From Kineosphaera limosa NBRC 100340 (GTDB taxonomy: Bacteria; Actinomycetota; Actinomycetes; Actinomycetales; Dermatophilaceae): a stretch of DNA of 64,000 nt. The DNA lies in the NCBI RefSeq assembly GCF_000298215.1, contig NZ_BAHD01000018.1, forward strand, positions 1 through 64,000, in the 5' to 3' direction. Made by a program: the position numbers and the translations under genes. Below, piece after piece: positions 46,997 to 55,769 of this stretch (the first letter of the stretch is position 1; the number at the start of each line of letters is the position of its first letter). The notes beneath the pieces were generated by a model, which did no database searches, was not told where the DNA came from, and worked only from the letters and a program-made list of their open reading frames with translations.

Positions 46997-48001
46997 CTAG
47001 GTCGCCGCCTTCTTAGCCGCAACCTGGGCGGCGTAGAGCTCCCGGGCCGACAGACCGGTGCGAGCCGCCACCGTGCGGCAGGCGTCCTTGAGCCGCGCAC
47101 CCTGCGCCACGAGAGCGCCCACCTGGGCGGCGGCGTCGTCGGGGTCGATGCCGTCGGCGGTCGCGCCGGCGACGACGAGAGTGATCTCGCCGCGCACCTG
47201 CTCCGGATGCTCCTGGGCCCAGGCGTGCAGCTCACGCAGCGGACCGCGGACGACCTGCTCGTACCTCTTGGTCAGCTCGCGGCAGACGGCCGCGGGCCGT
47301 TCGGCGCCGAACGCCTGGCTCAGGTCGCCCAGCGTCGCGGTGAGCCGGTGCGGCGCCTCGAAGAACACGAGTGTGCGGGGCTCGGTGGCCAGGGCGGCCA
47401 GTGCGCGGGCCCGCTCACCGCTCTTGCGCGGCGGGAAGCCCTCGAAGCAGAACCGGTCGACCGGCAGACCGCTGACGGCCAAGGCCATGAGCACGGCACT
47501 CGGCCCGGGAACGCAGGTGACGCGGCCGCCGTCGGCCACCACCGCCTCCACCAATCGGTACCCCGGGTCCGAGACCGACGGCATGCCGGCGTCCGTGACG
47601 AGGACGACCCGCCTGCCCTCCTGCACCTGGCGGGCCAGCTCCGGGGTGCGGGCCCGTTCGTTGTGATCGTGATAGCTGAGCAGCCGCCCGCCGGGCACGT
47701 CGGCAGCGCGGATCCCGAGGGCGGCGGACAGGCGCTGCAGGCGTCGCGTGTCCTCGGCGGCCACGACATCGGCGCGGGCCAGCTCCTGCGCCAACCGCGG
47801 GGAGGCGTCGCGCGCATCACCGATGGGGGTCGCCGCCAGCACGAGCACCCCGCCCGGGAGGTCAGGCGCCGGCCCCGACTCACCGTCCATCTCAGCCTCA
47901 CCCTCAGCCCCAGCCTCAGCAGGCTCCACCTCGACCTCGGCGCCGGACGATTCGGGCTCTTCGGGCACTTCGATACCCTGGAAATCACTGCGGCCGACCA
48001 T
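46997..48001 (-). CDS. rsmI: 16S rRNA (cytidine1402-2'-O)-methyltransferase
   Basis: RsmI methylates C1402 of 16S rRNA. The 334-residue product starts at the ATG at 48001; an ATG at 47890 would remove a Glu/Ala-rich extension and match the family start better. Core motifs are LVLAATPIGDARDASPR, AAEDTRRLQRL, VVLVTDAGMPSVSDPGYRLV and GPSAVLMALAVSGLP, all from the tetrapyrrole-methylase fold. The N-terminal repeat of GAG/GCT codons may be poorly conserved. It is divergent from the mannosyltransferase gene, the normal actinobacterial arrangement. Confidence 0.94.
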   Translation of the reverse strand: MVGRSDFQGIEVPEEPESSGAEVEVEPAEAGAEGEAEMDGESGPAPDLPGGVLVLAATPIGDARDASPRLAQELARADVVAAEDTRRLQRLSAALGIRAADVPGGRLLSYHDHNERARTPELARQVQEGRRVVLVTDAGMPSVSDPGYRLVEAVVADGGRVTCVPGPSAVLMALAVSGLPVDRFCFEGFPPRKSGERARALAALATEPRTLVFFEAPHRLTATLGDLSQAFGAERPAAVCRELTKRYEQVVRGPLRELHAWAQEHPEQVRGEITLVVAGATADGIDPDDAAAQVGALVAQGARLKDACRTVAARTGLSARELYAAQVAAKKAAT

Positions 48002-48097
48002 GGCGTGATCCTGCCATCCGCCGAGCGCCACCCGTCGCCCGGCGCGGCGCGGCGGGCCGTGATCGAGGGAGCCGGCGCCGCACCTACGATGGGGCGC

Positions 48098-49690
48098 ATG
48101 AGTCACGCCGATCAGTTGCGGTTGCGGCTGCTCGGAATTCGCCCGGTCGACACGCTCGCCGGCTGGATCGGGCCGCTGCTCGTGGCCCTGTACGCAGGGT
48201 TCCTGCGGTTCTGGAACCTCGGCCGGCCCGACACCCTGATCTTCGACGAGACGTATTACGTCAAGCAGGCGTGGTCGCTGCTGCAGTTCGGGGTCGAGCA
48301 CAAGGTGCTGCCGGAGCTGGCGGACCCGGATGCGACGCCGAAGGTCGACGAGATCTGGGCATCCGGCAATCCCACCGTCTTCGGCACGGTCGCCGACTTC
48401 GTCGTGCATCCGCCGGTCGGCAAGTGGGTCATCGCGATCGGCGAGCACCTCGGCGGTGTGGAGAACGCCTGGTCGTGGCGCATCGGGGTGGCAGTGTTGG
48501 GCACGCTATCGGTGCTCATGCTGGCCCGCGCGGCCCGGCGGATGTTCGGCTCGACGGCCCTGGGGGTGCTGGCGGGGCTGCTCCTGACTCTCGACGGTCA
48601 GCACTTCGTGCTCTCGCGCACGGGGCTGCTCGACATGTCGGTGATGTTCTTCGCGCTGGTCGCGTTCTGCGCGCTGCTCATCGACCGCGACGCCTCCCGC
48701 GAGCGGCTTGCCCGTGTCGTGGGCGGCTGGCGCGACGCCGGCATGCACTTCGACGACCGGCGGATGCGCTACGGGCCTTGGCTCGGCCTGCGGCCCTGGC
48801 GGTTCGTCGCCGCGGTCAGCCTGGGCCTGTGCATCGGCACGAAGTGGTCGGGCCTGTACTTCCTGGCCGTGTTCGGGCTCATGACGGTCTTCTGGGACAT
48901 GGGCGCTCGCCGCACCGCCGGGGTGCATCGCTGGCGCACCGCCGCGATTCTGCGTGACGGTCCGCAGGCGGCGCTGACGATGGTCGGCGTCGCACTCCTG
49001 ACGTACGTGGCCTCGTGGGTCGGTTGGTTCCGCTCCGACACGGGGTGGGGGCGGCAGTGGGCGGCCGAGCACCCGGTCGACGGCGTCGCGGCCCTGGTGC
49101 CCGACGGCCTGCGGTCGCTGTGGAAGTACCACGTCGACATGTGGAACTTCCACATCGGCCTGACGAGCCACCACGACTACATGAGCAACCCGTGGTCGTG
49201 GATGCTCCAGGCTCGGCCGACGTCCTTCTATTACGAGGGTCCCAGTAAGGGGCAGCAGGGATGCCTCGTCGATCAGTGCTCGAAGGCCATCACCGATCTG
49301 GGCAATCCGGCGATCTGGTGGGCCGCGACGCTGGCGCTGCCCGTGTTGCTGTTCTGCTGGGCGCTGCGGCGGGACTGGCGGGCCGGCGCGATCCTCGCGG
49401 GGCTGGCGGCCGGTTACCTGCCGTGGTTCATGTACCAGGAGCGGACGATCTTCACGTTCTACTCCGTGGCGTTCGTGCCGTGGGTGGTGCTTGCGGTCGT
49501 CTTCGCGGCCGCTCTGATCATGGGTCCACCATCGGCCTCGTGGCGGCGCCGGCAGTGGGGACTGATGCTCGTGACCGCCTACGCGCTCGTCGTCGTCGCG
49601 GTCTTCGTGTTCTTCTGGCCCGTGTATACAGCGCAGGTCATCCCGCAGGACCAGTGGAGCTGGCGGATGTGGTTCCGCTCGTGGATCTAG
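48098..49690 (+). CDS. Dolichyl-phosphate-mannose-protein mannosyltransferase (Pmt)
   Basis: This polytopic GT39 enzyme O-mannosylates secreted proteins from polyprenyl-phosphate mannose. The 530-residue protein has an acidic loop 1 motif, LIFDETYYVKQAWS, with the catalytic Asp-Glu, followed by PPVGKWVIAIGEHL and about ten hydrophobic helices. The ATG at 48098 is chosen; 48089 is in frame. The open frame running far upstream overlaps rsmI and is not coding. Confidence 0.93.
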   Translation: MSHADQLRLRLLGIRPVDTLAGWIGPLLVALYAGFLRFWNLGRPDTLIFDETYYVKQAWSLLQFGVEHKVLPELADPDATPKVDEIWASGNPTVFGTVADFVVHPPVGKWVIAIGEHLGGVENAWSWRIGVAVLGTLSVLMLARAARRMFGSTALGVLAGLLLTLDGQHFVLSRTGLLDMSVMFFALVAFCALLIDRDASRERLARVVGGWRDAGMHFDDRRMRYGPWLGLRPWRFVAAVSLGLCIGTKWSGLYFLAVFGLMTVFWDMGARRTAGVHRWRTAAILRDGPQAALTMVGVALLTYVASWVGWFRSDTGWGRQWAAEHPVDGVAALVPDGLRSLWKYHVDMWNFHIGLTSHHDYMSNPWSWMLQARPTSFYYEGPSKGQQGCLVDQCSKAITDLGNPAIWWAATLALPVLLFCWALRRDWRAGAILAGLAAGYLPWFMYQERTIFTFYSVAFVPWVVLAVVFAAALIMGPPSASWRRRQWGLMLVTAYALVVVAVFVFFWPVYTAQVIPQDQWSWRMWFRSWI

Positions 49691-49717
49691 CCGCTGCGCC
49701 AGCCGCTCAGGGCTGTG

Positions 49718-50461
49718 TCACGACGCCAGGCCGGCGCGCTCACCGATGGTCGCGGAGACGTCGGCGAGCGGCCCGCGGGATAGGTGCGCGATCCGCATCC
49801 GGCTGGTGGCCGTCGTCACCGTGATGGTGCCGAGTCCAAAGATCGCCTCGAGCGGCCCGTGCCCGGTGCGCACCTCGGTGACATCGGCCAGCGGGACGAT
49901 TCGGCGGTTGTGCACGAACGCACCGTGCTGGGTGTAGACGGCGTCGTCGGTGACCTGCCAACGGTGGATGCCGTAGCGGCGCCGGGGCACGAGCAGGATG
50001 TGTGTGGCGGCCGCGACCGCGACGAGCCCGAGCAGGATCAGTTCGGCGGACCGGTGGTCGGGGTCGAGGGCGACCCACACGCAGCCGAGCAGGAACGGCA
50101 CCAGCCAGAACAGCCCGGCACGCAACGCCCACAGTCCCTTGGCGTTGCGCGAGACGCGGTGCGCGGGAGGATTCTGCCGAAGGCGTGCGATCGCCTCGGA
50201 GTCCAGTGGCAGCGGCGGCGCGGGCTCAGCAGGAGCGCTCGCGCGCGGCTTCCGAGGGTTCGCGCCCGGCCACGATCCGCCAGGCTCACTGCTGCGGTTA
50301 ACCCCCGGCCAGGAGGGCACATCGGGAGCGACGGACTTGCGCCCTCCGGCTCCGGGCCACGACTCCGGCGGACGCAGCTGGCCCGGCGGCTCCTGCGGGC
50401 GCAGCTGCACCGCAACGGATCCGGTCGCGTCGCTGGCCTGCTCCGGGGACGGCTGCTCCAT
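49718..50461 (-). CDS. PH-domain membrane protein (YdbS-like)
   Basis: The ATG at 50461 has GGGGAG seven bases upstream; one at 50467 is in frame. The product has 247 residues. A Pro/Ser/Gly-rich N-terminal region (1-110) precedes two hydrophobic helices (LRAGLFWLVPFLLGCVWVAL and AELILLGLVAVAAATHILLV). A bacterial PH (bPH2) domain follows, with WQVTDDAVYTQHGAFVHNRR and ADVTEVRTGHGPLEAIFGLG. Such proteins are found near membrane-stress genes; function unknown. It is convergent with the Pmt gene. Confidence 0.8.
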   Translation of the reverse strand: MEQPSPEQASDATGSVAVQLRPQEPPGQLRPPESWPGAGGRKSVAPDVPSWPGVNRSSEPGGSWPGANPRKPRASAPAEPAPPLPLDSEAIARLRQNPPAHRVSRNAKGLWALRAGLFWLVPFLLGCVWVALDPDHRSAELILLGLVAVAAATHILLVPRRRYGIHRWQVTDDAVYTQHGAFVHNRRIVPLADVTEVRTGHGPLEAIFGLGTITVTTATSRMRIAHLSRGPLADVSATIGERAGLAS

Positions 50462-50611
50462 CGACATGCTCCCCAGCGTCACACGGGCCCAATCCGCTCG
50501 CCAGTGCCGTTGCACCTCAGGGAAAGCCCGGCCCGGCACCCGCGCCCCCAAAGCCACGCACCGCGTGCAGAGGGGTTGCGGCTTGATACCCCTACCAGCT
50601 ATATGTATATA

Positions 50612-50626
50612 TACCCCCTAGGGGTA
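50612..50626 (+). promoter_or_regulatory. Probable CsoR/RicR-type copper operator with promoter
   Basis: TACCCCCTAGGGGTA is a GC-core palindrome flanked by A/T bases, matching the described shape of CsoR-family operators (ATACCCC...GGGGTAT). A half-match, ATACCCCTA, lies at 50586-50594. A TATATGTATATATA stretch just upstream (50600-50613) supplies a -10-like sequence. The operator precedes the CopZ remnant, ydhK and the CopB ATPase, so Cu(I)-triggered derepression of the three is likely. No csoR gene is in the window. Confidence 0.65.
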
Positions 50627-50643
50627 ATCGAGCAAGGAGAGGC

Positions 50644-50718
50644 ATGATGAGGACCAGCGCCACATTCACAGTCACGGGGACGACCTGCGCCGAGGACACC
50701 AAAAGGGGCACACCATGA
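50644..50718 (+). pseudogene. Remnant of a CopZ-like copper chaperone, now a 24-residue leader
   Basis: AAGGAG (50634-50639) precedes an ATG at 50644. The 24 residues (MMRTSATFTVTGTTCAEDTK and four more) match the start of a heavy-metal-associated (HMA) domain, whose typical beginning is TxTVxGMTCxxC. The copper-binding Met and second Cys are gone, and the frame ends at TGA 50716-50718, which overlaps the ydhK start as ATGA. An internal deletion of a copZ gene explains this. It may persist as a translated leader coupled to ydhK. Confidence 0.6.
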
Positions 50719-51293
50719 ACACAGCACGGGCACGAGGGATCGTTGCCGCGGGCGCGCTCGGCATGGCGCTGCTACTGAACGGCTGCTCGGCTGATGTCCC
50801 AGCCGATAGCAACTCGACGGCCGCACAGGGTCACGGCGGCCACGGTGGACATGGCGGCGCAGATCACCCGGCCGACGGCGGTCCGGTACCCGCCGACATG
50901 GCCGCGGCCGCGAGCCCGCGCTTCCCGGTGGGCAGCCAGGTGACCCTGACCGCCGATCATCTCGACGGTATGGTCGGTGCGCGAGCGACGGTGGTCGGGG
51001 CCTACGACACCTATACGTACGCGGTCGACTTCACTCCTACTACCGGTGGCGGCCTGATCGAGGACCATCGCTGGGTCGTGCAGGAGGAGATCAGCGACGC
51101 GGGCGACGAACGCCTGGCCGATGGCACCGAGGTGAGGTTGGCCGCCGCCCACATGGACGGCATGGACGGCGCGGCAGCCAGGATCGCCCGCTCGACCGAC
51201 GAGACCGTCTACGTCGTCGACTTCGAGGCCGACGGCATGAAGATGACCAATCACAAGTGGGTTGTCGAGAGCGAGATGCAACCCACCTCATAG
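50715..51293 (+). CDS. ydhK: YdhK-family (DUF1541) copper-linked lipoprotein
   Basis: The 192-residue protein has a lipoprotein signal (ARGIVAAGALGMALLLNGC) with lipobox LLNGC and a His/Gly-rich linker (GHGGHGGHGGADH). Two DUF1541 repeats of about 55 residues follow (FPVGSQVTLTADHLDGMVGA and LADGTEVRLAAAHMDGMDGA), each ending with a HRWVVQEE or HKWVVESE motif. His and Met richness fits metal binding outside the membrane. It follows a copper operator and precedes the CopB-type ATPase. Confidence 0.88.
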   Translation: MNTARARGIVAAGALGMALLLNGCSADVPADSNSTAAQGHGGHGGHGGADHPADGGPVPADMAAAASPRFPVGSQVTLTADHLDGMVGARATVVGAYDTYTYAVDFTPTTGGGLIEDHRWVVQEEISDAGDERLADGTEVRLAAAHMDGMDGAAARIARSTDETVYVVDFEADGMKMTNHKWVVESEMQPTS

Positions 51294-51349
51294 GGACCGG
51301 CTGCGGGCGGCGACATCAGCAGGCCCACGCCAGGAGAGACGACGACGCG

Positions 51350-53593
51350 ATGACGATGAGCGAGCACACGAACCACAGCGACCCCCATCCTGCCGACGAA
51401 GGGCACGAACACCAGGAGCACGGCGCTCACGGCCGGCACAAAGGCCACGGCGGCCACAGCGATCACGAGAACCACGGCGCTCACGGCGGGCACGGCGGGC
51501 ATGGCGGGCACAGTGGGCATGAGAGCCACAGTGGGCATGGCGGGCATGGCGATCACGTGGGGCAGTTCCGGCGACTGTTCTGGATCATGCTCGTGTTGGC
51601 GGTGCCGGTAGTGGCGTTCAACGACATGTTCGCCCACCTGGTCGGCTACCGCCTGCCCGACGCGGACTGGGTGTGGTGGGTCTCGCCGACCCTCGGCACG
51701 GTCGTCTACGTCTGGGGCGGCCGGCCCTTCCTGACCGGGGCGGTCAGCGAGGTGCGCTCGCGTCGACCGGGCATGATGCTGCTGATCGGCCTGGCGATCA
51801 CGGTCGCGTTCGTCGCCTCCTGGGGGGCGAGCCTGCACCTGCTGGACCACGAGCTCAATTTCTGGTGGGAGCTGGCGCTGCTGGTGGTCATCATGCTGCT
51901 GGGGCATTGGATCGAGATGCGCTCGCTGGCCCAGACCACCTCGGCGCTGGACTCCCTGGCGGCGTTGCTGCCGGACGAGGCCGAGAAGGTCGACGGCGAC
52001 CAGGTGGTGCAGGTCTCCCCCGCCGACCTGGTCGTCGGCGACGTGGTCATCGTGCGACCAGGCTCGGCGGTGCCGGCGGACGGGAGGATCGTCGACGGCA
52101 GCGCCAGCATGGACGAGTCGATGGTCACCGGGGAGTCCAAGACGGTCCGCCGGGGCAAGGGCGACGCGGTGGTGGCCGGCACGGTGGCCACCGACTCCGG
52201 CCTGCGCGTCGAGGTCACCGCCGTCGGGGACGACACCGCCCTGGCCGGCATCCGCAAGCTCGTCGCGGACGCCCAGGCCTCCTCCTCCCGGGCCCAACGG
52301 ATCGCCGATACCGCCGCCGCGTGGCTGTTCTGGTACGCCCTGGGGGCCGCGGCGATCACCGCGATCGTCTGGTCGCTGATCGGTCTGCCCGATGACGCGG
52401 TGGTGCGCGCGATCACCGTCCTGGTCATCGCCTGCCCGCACGCGCTGGGCCTGGCGATCCCGCTGGTGGTGGCCATCGCCACCGAGCGCGCGGCGCGAGC
52501 GGGGGTGCTCGTCAAGGACCGCCTCGCGCTGGAGTCCATGCGCACCGTCGACGCCGTCCTGTTCGACAAGACCGGCACCCTGACCAAGGGCGAGCCCACC
52601 GTCACCAGCGTCGAGCCCGTCGACGGGCGCACCGAGGACGAGGTGCTGGCGCTGGCCGCCGCCGCGGAGGCCGACAGCGAGCATCCGCTGGCTTCGGCCA
52701 TCGTCGGGGCCGCCCGGCACCGCGAACTATCGGTACCCGCCGCCACCGACTTCTCCTCCTCCCCGGCGGTGGGCGTCAAGGCGGTGATCGACGGCACCAC
52801 GGTCGAGGTTGGCGGCCCTTACCTGCTCGAGCAGCACGATCAGCGCGAGCTGCCGGTCGCCGCGGCGTGGCGCGAGCAGGGCGCGATCATCCTGCACGTC
52901 ATCGCCGACGGACGAGTGATCGGCGCGCTACGGCTGGCCGACGAGATCCGCCCGGAGTCTCGTGACGCCGTCGACGCATTGCACGCCGCCGGAGTGCAGG
53001 TCGTCATGATCACCGGCGACGCCCAGGCGGTCGCCGACACCGTGGCCGCGGACCTGCGCATCGACCGGGTGTTCGCCGGCGTGCGCCCCGAAGACAAGGC
53101 CGCCAAGGTCGCCGAGCTCCAGTCCGAGGGTCGCAAGGTCGCGATGGTCGGCGACGGCGTCAACGACGCCCCCGCGCTCGCCCAGGCGGACGTCGGCATC
53201 GCCATCGGCGCCGGCACCGACGTGGCGATCGCCTCCGCCGGGGTGATCCTCGCCTCCTCCGACCCCCGTTCGGTGCTTTCGGTCATCGAGCTCTCGCGCG
53301 CCAGCTACCGCAAGATGAAGCAGAACCTGTGGTGGGCCGCCGGCTACAACCTGATCTCGGTGCCCCTGGCCGCGGGGATCCTCGCACCCATCGGTTTCGT
53401 GCTGCCCATGAGTGTCGGCGCGATCCTCATGTCCGCCTCCACCGTCGTCGTCGCCCTCAACGCCCAGCTCCTGCGGCGGCTCGACCTGCGCCCGGCCGTC
53501 GCCGTCGCAGCGTTCATCGGCAACAGGCGGCGCCCGCACGCGTCATCCGGTTCGGGCAGCACCGACACGCCGAGAGACCCAGGCACCCGGTAG
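51350..53593 (+). CDS. copB: CopB-type (P1B-3) copper-exporting ATPase
   Basis: This 747-residue P-type ATPase has the membrane motif VIACPHALGLAIPL; the CPH triad marks the CopB group, thought to export Cu(II) or Ag(I), rather than the CPC of CopA. The phosphorylation site is DKTGTLTKG, the TGES loop is MVTGESKTV, and the hinge is MVGDGVNDAPALAQAD. The N-terminus (1-65) is a metal-binding His/Gly tail (HGGHGGHGGHSGHESHSGHG and others) with no HMA domain. AGGAGAG precedes the ATG at 51350. It follows ydhK and ends before a strong terminator. Confidence 0.95.
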   Translation: MTMSEHTNHSDPHPADEGHEHQEHGAHGRHKGHGGHSDHENHGAHGGHGGHGGHSGHESHSGHGGHGDHVGQFRRLFWIMLVLAVPVVAFNDMFAHLVGYRLPDADWVWWVSPTLGTVVYVWGGRPFLTGAVSEVRSRRPGMMLLIGLAITVAFVASWGASLHLLDHELNFWWELALLVVIMLLGHWIEMRSLAQTTSALDSLAALLPDEAEKVDGDQVVQVSPADLVVGDVVIVRPGSAVPADGRIVDGSASMDESMVTGESKTVRRGKGDAVVAGTVATDSGLRVEVTAVGDDTALAGIRKLVADAQASSSRAQRIADTAAAWLFWYALGAAAITAIVWSLIGLPDDAVVRAITVLVIACPHALGLAIPLVVAIATERAARAGVLVKDRLALESMRTVDAVLFDKTGTLTKGEPTVTSVEPVDGRTEDEVLALAAAAEADSEHPLASAIVGAARHRELSVPAATDFSSSPAVGVKAVIDGTTVEVGGPYLLEQHDQRELPVAAAWREQGAIILHVIADGRVIGALRLADEIRPESRDAVDALHAAGVQVVMITGDAQAVADTVAADLRIDRVFAGVRPEDKAAKVAELQSEGRKVAMVGDGVNDAPALAQADVGIAIGAGTDVAIASAGVILASSDPRSVLSVIELSRASYRKMKQNLWWAAGYNLISVPLAAGILAPIGFVLPMSVGAILMSASTVVVALNAQLLRRLDLRPAVAVAAFIGNRRRPHASSGSGSTDTPRDPGTR

Positions 53594-53618
53594 CACTCTG
53601 AAAAGCCCACCAACGACT

Positions 53619-53642
53619 GAAGCCGCCCCAACGGGCGGCTTC
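53619..53642 (+). terminator. Rho-independent terminator after the copper operon
   Basis: GAAGCCGCCC (53619-53628) pairs perfectly with GGGCGGCTTC (53633-53642) around CAAC. A short T-containing tail follows. It lies 26 bp after the CopB stop and ends the copper unit. The composition changes soon after it, so it also marks the approximate left boundary of the mobile element. Confidence 0.85.
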
Positions 53643-53823
53643 ATCGTCCTTAGACCGTTATGTGTCAGACAAGCTGGTGGACCTCCGTAGAGAGTTTGAG
53701 AACCCCTGCCCACACCTGAAGACTCTGTCTTTGCGCAGGTCACGGGGCTTCTACAACCACGACCAGCGCTCCTCTGAGCCTACTGTGTCCGACTCCAGGG
53801 GGCGAGTGGTGCGATCACTTGGG
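53643..53823. other. Likely left boundary region of the integrated element
   Basis: Here the sequence becomes visibly less GC-rich than its left neighbour. An open frame from a GTG at 53662 reads through into the HTH gene, but its first 54 residues resemble no protein I know. It may be attachment-site DNA. No repeat of it is found elsewhere in the window, because the right end lies beyond position 64000. Confidence 0.35.
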
Positions 53824-54171
53824 ATGGCTCAAACCCTCCTTCGCCCGGAGCAGGTCGACGATCTGGTGGCGCAGTACCGCGAGGGCGCAACGCTCGTGGA
53901 ACTGGCATCCGTGTTCGGCGTGAACCGCCGCACAGTCGCCACCCACCTCACCCGGCGGGAGGTGACGATCCGCCGTGGACGGTTCGATCCCTCCCGCATC
54001 CACGAAGCAGCCGACCTCTACCTCAGCGGGTTGACGCTGGTAGAGGTCGGCGTGAAGGTTGGGGCGGGGCCTCAGGCTGTCCGGCGAGCGCTCGCGTCGC
54101 ACGGCATCGTGATCCGGCCTGGCGGGCGCTGTGGTTCTCGCATCACGGCATCCACTGCCGTGGGCGGTTGA
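53824..54171 (+). CDS. Helix-turn-helix protein
   Basis: The ATG at 53824 gives 115 residues. Two HTH-like units are visible: VDDLVAQYREGATLVELASV with FGVNRRTVATHLTRR, and IHEAADLYLSGLTLVEVGVK with VGAGPQAVRRALASHGI. Similar tandem units occur at the C-terminus of serine recombinases and in small DNA-binding proteins of actinobacterial mobile elements. A GTG at 53662 would add 54 residues of unclear value. It is probably the element's regulator or excision accessory protein; the role is inferred. Confidence 0.65.
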   Translation: MAQTLLRPEQVDDLVAQYREGATLVELASVFGVNRRTVATHLTRREVTIRRGRFDPSRIHEAADLYLSGLTLVEVGVKVGAGPQAVRRALASHGIVIRPGGRCGSRITASTAVGG

Positions 54172-54173
54172 GC

Positions 54174-54545
54174 CTAGACACGAAGGGCTGGCTCACGCAG
54201 GCTCGCCTCGACGCGCGAGTCGTGGCGCTGGTGACGACGGACCGTAGCCTCGCGCAGGCGCGCACGGATGAGCAGAGCGACGCTCAGGGGTCCCATGATG
54301 ATGAACTTGAGCGCGTTCCAGCATGCCCACAGCACGATGAGGTGGAGCCAGCCGGGGCCGCCGTCGGCTGCCGAGCCAAAGCAGATGCTGGCGATCAGGA
54401 TGTACGGAAGCGCGACCAGCATCGCGGGTATCCCCCACTTGAGTCCGCGGCGGGTGCGGATGCCAGCGAGCAGGCGGTTGCTCGGCATGTAGCGGTGCAG
54501 GTAGTCGCGGGTGCGAACGCTGAGCGTCCAGATAAGGCGGAACAT
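54174..54545 (-). CDS. Small membrane protein of mobile elements
   Basis: The ATG at 54545 gives 123 residues, in a frame opposite to the HTH gene. Two hydrophobic helices are clear (WGIPAMLVALPYILIASICF and LHLIVLWACWNALKFIIMGP). A basic N-terminus contains TRDYLHRYMPSNRLLAGIRT and the C-terminus is Arg-rich. I recall similar short proteins in actinobacterial conjugative elements, often given the unsupported name sulfate permease. It has no transporter fold. Function unknown. Confidence 0.6.
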   Translation of the reverse strand: MFRLIWTLSVRTRDYLHRYMPSNRLLAGIRTRRGLKWGIPAMLVALPYILIASICFGSAADGGPGWLHLIVLWACWNALKFIIMGPLSVALLIRARLREATVRRHQRHDSRVEASLREPALRV

Positions 54546-54740
54546 GGCGGGCCTCTCGTCACACGTGTTACACCGTCGAGGAGGCAGAACGTGTGTGAGT
54601 GCCCGAAGGCCGTCCCGGAGGACCCGCAATATGAGGAGAACCTGCCTCACCATCCACTGTACGCCGGGGTCGGCGTTCACGGAACCCTTCGCTCCCGAGT
54701 TGCCGCGCGCACCTCTCTGTAGGAGTGAGAGGGCCCGACG

Positions 54741-55721
54741 ATGACGAACCTGAGCGACGTAGTCCAGGACGAGCGCACAGCACGGATGGTGCTGTCGATG
54801 ATCGTCGAACCAGACGACGCGGTAACAGGCCGACTCCTGGGCGAGCTGGGAGCGCTTGAGTTGCTCCGACTCGCCGAACGTGACGACGTGGTGCCGGGCC
54901 TCAGTAACGTTGACGCCCAGGTGTGGCGTTCCCAGTTCGAGCGCTCAGACGCTCGGACACTTGAGCAGAACGTCGTCGAAGCCGAGCGCGCTGGTATCGG
55001 CGCGCTAGTCCCCGGCGACAAGGAGTGGCCTTCCGCGCTCGACGATCTTGGCGACCGACGGCCATACGTCCTGTGGGCTCGTGGCACGACATCGTTCCTC
55101 GCGCGACCGCTCAGCGATTTCGTCACGATCACCGGCGCGAGGGCCTCGACCTCCTACGGCGACCATGTGGCCGGGCAGCTTGCCTCCGACCTCGCCAACG
55201 CTGAGCGGCTTGTCGTGGCCGGCGGTGCGTACGGCATCGAAGGAGCGGCCCATCGAGCGGCCCTTGCATCCGGCGGCGACACGATCGCGGTCATGGCGAA
55301 CGGCGCAGACCGCATGTACCCGATGGGTCACCGTGAACTGCTTGAGCGGGTGGCCGACCTGGGCCTCATGGTCAGTGAGATGCCACCCGGCGCAGTCCCG
55401 ACGCGCCATCGCTTCATTGCTCGGGCGCGCCTAATGGCTGCGCTCTCCACAGCGACCGTCGTGGTCGAGGCTGGCGTTCGCTCTGGATCGATGACCGACG
55501 CCCGGCGTGCGCACGAGCTTGGCCGCGCTGTCGGAGCTGTTCCCGGCCCGGTGACCAGCGCAGCGAGCGCCGGGCCGCACCAACTCCTGCGAGATGGCGC
55601 GTCACTGGTGACGATGCCGCGGACCTGCTCTCTCCACGCGGACGTGACGGCGCAAGCGCGATCCGGGCATCTGCGGCTTCCCGCGATTCAGGGCGGCCGT
55701 CAACAGCCACGAAGTCAATGA
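54741..55721 (+). CDS. dprA: DprA/Smf-like DNA-processing protein of the mobile element
   Basis: The 326-residue protein has the DprA Rossmann core: TITGARASTSYGDHVAGQLA, VVAGGAYGIEGAAHRAAL, DTIAVMANGADRMYPMGHRE, EMPPGAVPTRHRFIARARLM and VPGPVTSAASAGPHQLLRDG. DprA loads RecA onto incoming single-stranded DNA. It lacks a clear C-terminal winged helix. It lies beside a relaxase and recombinase and is not the chromosomal copy, so it probably serves single-stranded DNA transfer. GAGTGAGAGG precedes the ATG. It is convergent with the AAA ATPase gene. Confidence 0.88.
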   Translation: MTNLSDVVQDERTARMVLSMIVEPDDAVTGRLLGELGALELLRLAERDDVVPGLSNVDAQVWRSQFERSDARTLEQNVVEAERAGIGALVPGDKEWPSALDDLGDRRPYVLWARGTTSFLARPLSDFVTITGARASTSYGDHVAGQLASDLANAERLVVAGGAYGIEGAAHRAALASGGDTIAVMANGADRMYPMGHRELLERVADLGLMVSEMPPGAVPTRHRFIARARLMAALSTATVVVEAGVRSGSMTDARRAHELGRAVGAVPGPVTSAASAGPHQLLRDGASLVTMPRTCSLHADVTAQARSGHLRLPAIQGGRQQPRSQ

Positions 55722-55769
55722 GCACCCGCGCCCTGTAGCTGCCTGCGAGCCGCTTCTACGATCTGCCGC

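Noticed and set aside
51420-51550. DNA repeat resembling a CRISPR or minisatellite (cacggcgggcat-type units)
   Set aside because: It is the coding repeat for the His/Gly tail of the CopB ATPase; units are irregular and in frame. No CRISPR array was seen in the window.
53643-53823. Attachment site core of the mobile element
   Set aside because: The right end is outside the window, so a core duplication cannot be demonstrated.
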